Shown here piece by piece: positions 30,082-35,551 of a stretch of DNA of 35,551 nucleotides; position 1 is the first letter of the stretch; each line of letters starts with the position of its first letter. The notes below the pieces were generated by a model, which was given only the letters and a program-made list of their open reading frames with translations, ran no database searches and was not told the origin of the DNA. The position numbers and the translations under genes are program-made. Origin of the DNA: an uncultured Prevotella sp. (lineage in GTDB: Bacteria; Bacteroidota; Bacteroidia; Bacteroidales; Bacteroidaceae); contig OMVI01000087.1 of NCBI GenBank assembly GCA_900314455.1, forward strand, positions 1 to 35,551, given 5' to 3'.

Positions 30082-31659
30082 TTATTTGTTTTCTATTGTC
30101 AATCTAGTGAAGTCAGCATAGCCTGCGCCGCTGCCTCCGTTGCAGAAGAGTCCTACCGTAACGCCAGTGAAACCGCCTGCGACTTCGGTTGAGAGAAGTG
30201 AACAATTCAGTGAGCCGAGAGGACTCCACTGACCGCTTCCGTCCTTAACGAAGAAGTTGTAAGTGTTGCTGTCGGTTGTGATGCGCAGCTGAATCTTCGA
30301 CGACTTCAGAGCCTTTGAGTTGGTGATAAGTTTTGAGCCGGCAATGTAATCGATAGACTTGAGCTTAATGCGAAGTTGTGCTTTGATAGCTGACGCAGTC
30401 CTTGTTACAACTAAGTCGGCATGTCCGTCGTTGATTTGGTAAACGCTCAAGCCCGCGCCGGCATCGCCAAGACCTTTGCAGTCAATCTCTGTCTCGTAGG
30501 AAACAACGGGCGAAATCTGACGAAGACCTACCCAAGTGTTAGGCTCCGTGGTGTCGTGAGTAGTCGTGGAAGCATGCAGCCGCAGAGCATCGCCGGTGAA
30601 TTCGTAGTCCTTTTCGACAGGTTGACCGAGGTGAATCCATTCCGGTCCGAATGCCTTCTCTTGACTAAATATATATTGTGACTGTGGTTTTGCCATCGGT
30701 TGCAACGGCAACGTGGTTGCATGCATGATGGTATCGATAGCCTCGCCGCCATAGACCGTAGGCCATTCGCCTTCCGGCCAGCTGACAGGAGCCAGGAAAG
30801 TCTCGCGCCCTAGATGGTGGTATGAGCCGCCGTAGTTGCGATAGGCGAGGAAGATAACCCACCAGTTGCCGTTCGTGTCTTGTACAAAGTCGCCGTGACC
30901 GCAGCCCTGTATCTGCTTCGATTCGCCTTTATGGTTGCAGTTTGTCAGTATAGGATTGGCCGGGTTGGCCTCGTATGGTCCATAGATATTGCGTGAGCGC
31001 GCTATTGTAAGATGATGTGCGAGTTCCGTTCCGCCTTCCGAAATGAGCAGATAGTAGTAGCCGTCCTTCTTGTAGAGGTGTGGTCCCTCAGGATAACGAC
31101 CGCCGGCTCCGTCCCAAATCGGTCTGCTTGGCGTCAGCTGTTTGCCAGTTGCCGGGTCAATGCGGCAAAGAGTTATGTGTCCGTTAGGATTGGATACCAT
31201 CCAGCAAGAGTCTCCTTCGAACAACAGACTCGGGTCTATGCCTTGCTGCGTAAGCCACATCGGCTCGCTCCAAGGTCCTTTAGGGTCTTTCGCCGTGACA
31301 AGGAAGTTGCCGCCGTTGCCAACATTTGTGGTAATCATGTAGTACGTTCCGTTGTTGTAACGGATTGTCGGAGCGTATATTCCGAGCCACGATGTCGCGT
31401 CCTTCAGTGGCAACTGGCTCTTGCGGGTCAGCACATTGCCAATCTGTTCCCAGTTGACGAGGTCGCGGCTGTGGTAGATTGGCACACCCGGAAAATATTG
31501 GAACGAAGAGTTAACTTCATAGTAGTCATCGCCAACGCGTACCACCGATGGGTCCGGATGAAATCCTGGCAGAACTGGATTGTGGTACTCTGTTGCCGAT
31601 TGGGCTGACATTGAAAGAGTTGCAGCTATAAAAGCTATTGTTGCGAACATTTTTTTCAT
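30082..31659 (-). CDS. Glycoside hydrolase family 43, xylosidase/arabinofuranosidase type
   Basis: A 525-residue secreted enzyme with an N-terminal signal peptide (MKKMFATIAFIAATLSMSAQ). The five-bladed beta-propeller carries the three GH43 acidic residues: D36 in GFHPDPSVVR (base), D142 in GIDPSLLF and E191 in RYPEGPHLY (acid). The block NSSFQYFPGVPIYHSRDLVNW is typical of the beta-xylosidase/arabinofuranosidase branch. The C-terminal part (about 330-525) is a concanavalin-like beta-sandwich usual in that branch. It removes xylose or arabinose from hemicellulose side chains or oligomers; the exact specificity is open. No SusC/SusD genes are adjacent. It is followed by aqpZ. Confidence 0.93.
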   Translation of the reverse strand: MKKMFATIAFIAATLSMSAQSATEYHNPVLPGFHPDPSVVRVGDDYYEVNSSFQYFPGVPIYHSRDLVNWEQIGNVLTRKSQLPLKDATSWLGIYAPTIRYNNGTYYMITTNVGNGGNFLVTAKDPKGPWSEPMWLTQQGIDPSLLFEGDSCWMVSNPNGHITLCRIDPATGKQLTPSRPIWDGAGGRYPEGPHLYKKDGYYYLLISEGGTELAHHLTIARSRNIYGPYEANPANPILTNCNHKGESKQIQGCGHGDFVQDTNGNWWVIFLAYRNYGGSYHHLGRETFLAPVSWPEGEWPTVYGGEAIDTIMHATTLPLQPMAKPQSQYIFSQEKAFGPEWIHLGQPVEKDYEFTGDALRLHASTTTHDTTEPNTWVGLRQISPVVSYETEIDCKGLGDAGAGLSVYQINDGHADLVVTRTASAIKAQLRIKLKSIDYIAGSKLITNSKALKSSKIQLRITTDSNTYNFFVKDGSGQWSPLGSLNCSLLSTEVAGGFTGVTVGLFCNGGSGAGYADFTRLTIENK

Positions 31660-31767
31660 AATTGGATTTTCGGTTCTTTGTTTGTCGGTTGGATAGTGGA
31701 ATATTCATAGTGAACAAGTTGCCTTGCCTGCGTATCATCCCTTCACCCAATCTTTTGATATTCAGCG

Positions 31768-31799
31768 CAAAGATAACGATTTCAATCCTAACGTGCAAG
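31768..31799 (-). promoter_or_regulatory. Promoter of the GH43-aquaporin genes
   Basis: Minus strand TATCTTTG (31775-31768), preceded after a 20-nt gap by CTTG (31799-31796), close to TTTG. Leader of about 100 nt. Confidence 0.72.
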
Positions 31800-31943
31800 A
31801 AATATTTAATATTTTTTAATCCAACATGTTAAAATTATTATATTTGGGGATAAATAGGTCACTGAACCTAATCGGTCTTTAGTCAATATTTTTCCTTTCG
31901 CTGTTTCGCAGATTTCCTTCTTGCAACACGTTGATTATCAATG

Positions 31944-32053
31944 TCTCCGCAAAAGCATAGCTTTGAGCTTACGAAAGCTGTCCTTTTGGCTTGTCAAAGC
32001 TGACCTTTCGCGTTGCAAAACCTCATCTTTCGCGAGCCCAAACATCAACTATT
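31944..32053. repeat. Degenerate tandem array of five 22-bp units
   Basis: Units start at 31944, 31966, 31988, 32010 and 32032. They share CAAAG or CGAAAG near position 8 and CTTT near the end, with the loose pattern CnAAAnCTnnnCTTT. Individual units differ at many positions yet the 22-bp length is exact. With family C copy 4 it is the main content of the gene-free stretch 31660-32166; the rest is AT-rich sequence and the GH43 promoter. Confidence 0.7.
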
Positions 32054-32111
32054 GGAAAACTGTAAATATTTATGATGATTGTCCGCTGTCATCCATGCTG
32101 CCCTAAATCTT

Positions 32112-32138
32112 CCACTGCAGGGACGCCCCTGCGGTGGT
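32112..32138 (+). repeat. Family C repeat, copy 4 (partial)
   Basis: CCACTGCAGGGACGCCCCTG then CGGTGG. It shares the GGGACG and CCCTGCGGTGG parts of copies 1-2 and is itself nearly palindromic. Confidence 0.62.
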
Positions 32139-32166
32139 TTAGCTTGTATGCTTGCAGATTTTCAGC

Positions 32167-33936
32167 TTATTTTTCCAGCATTTTCTTCAGCAAGAAGGTT
32201 GCATTCTGGTTGCGGGCGACACCCGGCGTTATCTTATAGGAATATGTAACATCGGTGCCAAGGGCAATCTCGAAGCAATAGTTGTGGAAGCGCTCAGCGT
32301 ATGCCTCTACCATAGAAGACAGCTTGAGGTCGTGGGTGGCAATGACGCCGGTAACGTTCTTCTTGGCGACATACTCCAGGAACATGCGAGAACCTGAGAG
32401 TTTGTCCTCCGAGTTGGTGCCTTTCAGTATTTCGTCGAGTATGATAAGGGTAGGGGAGTCGTCTCTCAGCGAATCGAGGATTTGCTGCAAGCGAAGCAAC
32501 TCGGCGTTGAAGTAGGATATTCCGCGTGTCAAATCGTCGGTTGTACGCATTGACGTGAACAGGTGGAAACGGCTGACGGTAAGCTTACTGGCAAACACCG
32601 GCATACCGTTCATTGCCAAAACGTAATTTATTCCGAGGCTTCGCAGGAACGTACTCTTGCCCGCCATGTTTGCTCCGGTTATGATATAGAAGTTGCGGTC
32701 GGTGATGGTGAAATCGTTGCGGACAGCCTTCTTGCCGAGGAACGGGTGGAAAAGTCCTTTCGCCTCATATTCAACTTTGTCACTGTCGATTATCTCTGCA
32801 TCTGTTGTCAAGTCTGACTCGTTGTACCGGAATGTTGCCATTGATACGAGCATGTCGAACTGGCTGACGGCGGCAATCCACTGGTCGAAGTGGCTCGCGT
32901 ATCGTTTCTGCCATCGGTTGAAACTGTTCAGTATCTGATAATCCCACAGGAAGAGCATGTCGAAGATGAAAAGGCCGAGTATGTTGCCACGGCTTTCGAG
33001 TCGCTGGAGTATTCCGTCGAGAGTCTTCAGCGACTCGCTGGCACCTGCGACCTGGTTTCTGAGGTTCGCCAAGACGGTTTCCTGCGTTTCAGTTTGCTCT
33101 ACGATGGCTACCAGTTGGACGTAGACGCCATGCTGTTTGACGAGTCCGCCAACGGCATCGGTCATGGCTTTCATACTCTTGTTGCAGATAATGTAGACGG
33201 CGAAGAAGTTTATGATGCACCACCAGACCATCGACAGCAGATTGGTTTGCGTCGCAATGCTGTACAGAAGGGCGCAAATGAAAACTGCAAGGTATATCCA
33301 ACTGATGACTTTCACAACCTTGCTGCGTGCCCACGACGGCAACTTCAGTGTCTGAATGTTGTTGAATGCCTTGCGGACGGCAGTGGTATTGGCAACGCCA
33401 CGCTGTCCCCGACGCTTGAACTCGATGAGCAGTTCGGGCTTCTTAGCCAACTCGGCGATGGCGTCATGGCGTTCGTCGTGTGGGCCGTCGGTCAGTTTGA
33501 AAGCTTCGGCAAGTGCATCGGCTCCACCTGTTGTTACGGCACGGCATACGCGCTGATAAAGGCTCTCGCGTCCGAAAATATCCAAATCAGTTGTGAAAGG
33601 GTGGTCGGCATCGGCGTATCGGCGCCCGTCGTCGAAGTCGTCGTACTTTCCATTGAGGTAGTTGCGCTCACGGATGCAGGCTGAGCGTATGTCTTCGAAC
33701 TGACGGATTACTTTGTCGTTGCGTGTGTCGGTGAACCTTATATAAATGTATAAGGCGATGAAGAGTACTGCCAATGCCATCATCAGTCCGTCTCCGGTGC
33801 CGGTAGTGAAGAGTACTATCGACAGGACAGCAAGTAGAAATGTTACTATCTCACTGATGATGAACGCCCGGTTGCGGGCACGGCGAACCGACAATTCACG
33901 GTCGGCGGTGGCTATTGCCTGGTCGTAATAAATCAT
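32167..33936 (-). CDS. Membrane-anchored MutS-like ATPase
   Basis: A 589-residue protein with four probable membrane helices (about 24-44, 50-68, 207-227, 233-251) before a MutS-type core. A helical lever/clamp-like region (about 260-370) leads to the ATPase domain: Walker A GANMAGKST at 421-429, TSMRTTDDLTRGISYFNAEL around 461-480, Walker B LIILDE at 497-502, GTN and the ATHD motif near 533-536. The N-terminal mismatch-recognition and connector domains of MutS and the Smr domain of MutS2 are absent. Such membrane MutS-like proteins occur in Bacteroidetes, with unknown function. The start is 8 nt from the promoter box, so the mRNA is near-leaderless. It is 37 nt from asnA. Confidence 0.9.
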   Translation of the reverse strand: MIYYDQAIATADRELSVRRARNRAFIISEIVTFLLAVLSIVLFTTGTGDGLMMALAVLFIALYIYIRFTDTRNDKVIRQFEDIRSACIRERNYLNGKYDDFDDGRRYADADHPFTTDLDIFGRESLYQRVCRAVTTGGADALAEAFKLTDGPHDERHDAIAELAKKPELLIEFKRRGQRGVANTTAVRKAFNNIQTLKLPSWARSKVVKVISWIYLAVFICALLYSIATQTNLLSMVWWCIINFFAVYIICNKSMKAMTDAVGGLVKQHGVYVQLVAIVEQTETQETVLANLRNQVAGASESLKTLDGILQRLESRGNILGLFIFDMLFLWDYQILNSFNRWQKRYASHFDQWIAAVSQFDMLVSMATFRYNESDLTTDAEIIDSDKVEYEAKGLFHPFLGKKAVRNDFTITDRNFYIITGANMAGKSTFLRSLGINYVLAMNGMPVFASKLTVSRFHLFTSMRTTDDLTRGISYFNAELLRLQQILDSLRDDSPTLIILDEILKGTNSEDKLSGSRMFLEYVAKKNVTGVIATHDLKLSSMVEAYAERFHNYCFEIALGTDVTYSYKITPGVARNQNATFLLKKMLEK

Positions 33937-33944
33937 ATCGCGTG

Positions 33945-33952
33945 CAAAGGTA
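33945..33952 (-). promoter_or_regulatory. Promoter -7 element of the MutS-like gene (near-leaderless)
   Basis: Minus-strand TACCTTTG ends 8 nt before the ATG. It lies between asnA and this gene, which argues for independent transcription. Confidence 0.7.
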
Positions 33953-33973
33953 CGAAAAAATTCCGGCTTTCCC

Positions 33974-35011
33974 CTATATTAATGGCATTCCGGCTTCGGC
34001 ACATTCCTTCTTCATTTCTTCCGGCCAGATACTTGCCTGTATCTCTCCTATGTGGGCTTTGTGAAGCATTACCATGCAGAGACGGCTTTGCCCGATACCG
34101 CCACCGATGCTCAGTGGCAGCTTGCCGTTGAGCAACTGCTGATGGAAGAACAGTTTTTCACGCTCTTCCTTGCCTTCGAGCTTCAGCTGACGGAGCAGAC
34201 TCTCCTTGTCAACACGGATACCCATGGAACTCAATTCGAAACTATGACCGAGCACAGGATACCATATCAGAATGTCACCGTTGAGGCCTGTCTTGCCATT
34301 CTCGGCTATTGTCGACCAGTCATCATAGTCCGGTGCACGACCGTCATGCTTCTTCCCGTTGCTCAACTTTCCGCCAATGCCCTCGACGAACACGGCGCCG
34401 TACTTCTTACAGATAAGGTCTTCGCGTTCCTTTGGTGTCTTGTCGGGATACATATCCAGCAAATCTTGGCTGTGGATGAAGTGTATCTCCTTTGGCAAGA
34501 ACGGCTTCAACTGCGGATAACTCTCACAGGCGAGGAACTCCGTGCGAAGTATTGCACTGTAGATGCGGCGGACAATGCTCTCTAGGAATGCTATCGTGCG
34601 CTGGTCGCGGGTGATGACTTCCTCCCAGTCCCATTGGTCGACGTACAGCGAGTGGATGTTGTCGAGCTCTTCGTCGGCACGTATGGCGTTCATGTCGGTG
34701 TATATTCCGTAGCCTGGCTCAATGTTGTACTCGGCAAGGGTCAGACGCTTCCATTTGGCTAGAGAGTGCACAACCTCGGCCTTTGCGTCGCCAAGGTCCT
34801 TGATAGGGAACGTCACCGGGCGCTCAACACCGTTCAAGTCGTCGTTGATACCCAGTCCCTTTAGTACGAACAGAGGCGCGGTGACACGGCTGAGACGCAG
34901 TTCTGTGGCGAGATTCTCTTGAAAAAAGTCTTTTATGCGTTTGATGCCCTGTTCGGTCTGACGCTTGTTCATCAGCGGCTTGTAACCATCGGGCTTGATA
35001 AGTCTACTCAT
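33974..35011 (-). CDS. asnA: Aspartate-ammonia ligase (asparagine synthetase A)
   Basis: A 345-residue enzyme making asparagine from aspartate, ATP and ammonia. It has the class II synthetase-like fold: QGIKRIKDFFQENLATELRL and VTAPLFVLKGLGINDDLNG near the N-terminus, LHSLYVDQWDWEEVI-type active-site segment (here HSLYVDQWDWE), GKLSNGKKHDGRAPDYDDW and a final GGGIGQSRLCMVMLHKAHIG that matches motif 3. Length is normal for AsnA. A -7 element (35055-35062) precedes it. It uses ammonia directly, in line with a nitrogen source favoured by Prevotella (inference). Confidence 0.97.
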   Translation of the reverse strand: MSRLIKPDGYKPLMNKRQTEQGIKRIKDFFQENLATELRLSRVTAPLFVLKGLGINDDLNGVERPVTFPIKDLGDAKAEVVHSLAKWKRLTLAEYNIEPGYGIYTDMNAIRADEELDNIHSLYVDQWDWEEVITRDQRTIAFLESIVRRIYSAILRTEFLACESYPQLKPFLPKEIHFIHSQDLLDMYPDKTPKEREDLICKKYGAVFVEGIGGKLSNGKKHDGRAPDYDDWSTIAENGKTGLNGDILIWYPVLGHSFELSSMGIRVDKESLLRQLKLEGKEEREKLFFHQQLLNGKLPLSIGGGIGQSRLCMVMLHKAHIGEIQASIWPEEMKKECAEAGMPLI

Positions 35012-35054
35012 ATTAATCTCCTATATTTATTCGTTGGTTGTGGAAATGTGGGTG

Positions 35055-35062
35055 CAAAGTTA
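35055..35062 (-). promoter_or_regulatory. Promoter -7 element of asnA
   Basis: Minus-strand TAACTTTG, 43 nt before the asnA ATG. A -33 box is not clear. The remaining sequence to 35179 is AT-rich with nothing else recognised. Confidence 0.6.
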
Positions 35063-35179
35063 TAGAATAAAAATGAAAATGCAATATGATATCGGCTAAA
35101 TTTATTCAAAAAGAAAGAAAAATATTAATTTAAATATCTTTTAGTCAGTTTCGAACTGTAAACAAAAAGCGATGGTTTC

Positions 35180-35210
35180 TTTGATAATCCAAAATTAATC
35201 CTTATCTTTG
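35180..35210 (+). promoter_or_regulatory. Promoter of the tRNA-Arg gene
   Basis: TTTG (35180-35183), 19-nt gap, TATCTTTG (35203-35210). The tRNA begins about 90 nt after the predicted start, so a 5' leader must be removed. Confidence 0.82.
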
Positions 35211-35305
35211 CATCCGCTAAAAGCGATTTTTGCATACATCGCATTTGGCTCCTTATAGTCATTATGCCGCTTCTTAATCGGCGAGGCGTGACATTTTTCA
35301 TTCTT

Positions 35306-35379
35306 GGCTCCGTAGCTCAGTTGAATAGAGCATCAGATTCCGGTTCTGAGTGTCGCGGGTTTGAGTCCCGCCGGAGTCA
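35306..35379 (+). tRNA. tRNA-Arg (anticodon CCG)
   Basis: A complete 74-nt cloverleaf: acceptor GGCTCCG / CGGAGTC (one wobble), D arm GCTC...GAGC, anticodon stem TCAGA / TCTGA with loop TTCCGGT (anticodon CCG, reading CGG), T stem GCGGG / CCCGC with loop TTTGAGT, discriminator A. The CCA end is not encoded. Confidence 0.95.
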
Positions 35380-35387
35380 CACTCGAT

Positions 35388-35421
35388 AATCCCCACAACC
35401 TTAGTGGTTGCGGGGATTTGT
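35388..35421 (+). terminator. Terminator after tRNA-Arg
   Basis: AATCCCCACAACC pairs with GGTTGCGGGGATT (one A-C mismatch) around TTAGT, followed by TTGT. The T run is short. Confidence 0.7.
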
Positions 35422-35437
35422 CGTCTAAAGGGGTAAA

Positions 35438-35467
35438 TCCACTTTTGGGTATCATTTCCACTTTTGG
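35438..35467 (+). repeat. Direct repeat of TCCACTTTTGG
   Basis: TCCACTTTTGG occurs at 35438-35448 and 35457-35467, 19 bp apart start to start, 59 nt after the tRNA end. Confidence 0.65.
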
Positions 35468-35509
35468 ACGCAAAACCGACACAAAATCGGCACACAGGGA
35501 ATACGCCAC

Positions 35510-35551
35510 ATGAGCCTAGTACGACGCCGTCCTCCTCAGCCATCCAAAGTA
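35510..35551 (+). CDS. Possible start of a gene cut by the right edge
   Basis: ATG at 35510 opens a frame that is still open after 14 codons (MSLVRRRPPQPSKV) at the window end. The position, about 130 nt downstream of a tRNA, would fit a site-specific recombinase of an element integrated at tRNA-Arg, but 14 residues cannot show this. Confidence 0.25.
   Translation, partial: MSLVRRRPPQPSKV

Noticed and set aside
31921-32106. 61-codon + frame
   Set aside because: It is the translation of the 22-bp degenerate array; the period is not a multiple of three, so it does not encode repeats.
34052-34585. 177-codon + frame
   Set aside because: It lies opposite asnA, whose family assignment is clear.
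35298-35543. 81-codon frame on the minus strand across the tRNA
   Set aside because: It is antisense to tRNA-Arg and contains the GGTQTRDTQNRNLMLYS-like string that arises from translating tRNA antisense.

Overview
The window looks like chromosomal DNA from a member of the Bacteroidales, most likely a Prevotella-type (Prevotellaceae) gut or rumen bacterium. The evidence is the repeated Bacteroidetes promoter signature (TTTG, 19-20 nt, TAnnTTTG), the near absence of Shine-Dalgarno sites, a PorT-like barrel and a secreted protein with a type IX secretion tail, a GH43 and a PL9 enzyme for plant polysaccharides, the gene order hpt-adk-obgE-pgeF-comEC, and a 2-Fe4S ferredoxin of the Bacteroidales type. 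No rRNA, CRISPR array, prophage or insertion-sequence transposase is visible.

Layout. 1-3049: end of a TonB gene, a PstS-like binding lipoprotein and a TPR protein, all +. 3218-4907: ferredoxin (-), PorT-like barrel (+), rplS (+). 5017-5333: a repeat array, then a small DNA-binding-like protein gene (-). 5793-9799: secreted SH3-like protein, AICAR transformylase, a small basic protein, a candidate sRNA, truA and an EamA transporter, all +. 9810-14549: the hpt-adk-obgE-pgeF-comEC operon (-). 14738-21643: nnr (+), parC (-), glyS and an FKBP lipoprotein (+). 21829-24006: PL9 pectate lyase (-). 24007-25821: 1.8 kb without a protein gene, full of interspersed repeats, with a promoter-to-terminator unit that encodes no obvious protein. 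25822-27243: MATE exporter (+), followed by more repeats. 27728-31659: secreted protein, fba, aquaporin and GH43 (-). 32167-35011: membrane MutS-like ATPase and asnA (-). 35306-35379: tRNA-Arg(CCG), with a possible integration site at the right edge.

How the genes fit together. Most are housekeeping: translation (rplS, glyS, truA, tRNA-Arg), purine synthesis and salvage (AICAR transformylase, hpt, adk), ribosome assembly (obgE), DNA topology (parC), metabolite and cell-wall repair (nnr, pgeF), glycolysis (fba) and asparagine synthesis (asnA). The niche-specific part is plant-fibre use: a PL9 pectate lyase carrying a type IX secretion tail and a GH43 xylosidase/arabinofuranosidase sitting directly upstream of an aquaporin gene.

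The least explained feature is a set of intergenic repeats. Family A is a GC-rich palindromic element (six copies), family C a second GC-rich element (four copies). The sequence following family A elements, plus three other arrays, is built from units of different sequence that all keep an exact 22-bp spacing. The 24.2-27.6 kb region is the densest and also holds the orphan transcript unit with two symmetrical operator-like sites upstream. These, with the 7.9 kb sRNA candidate, are the best places to look for something undescribed.
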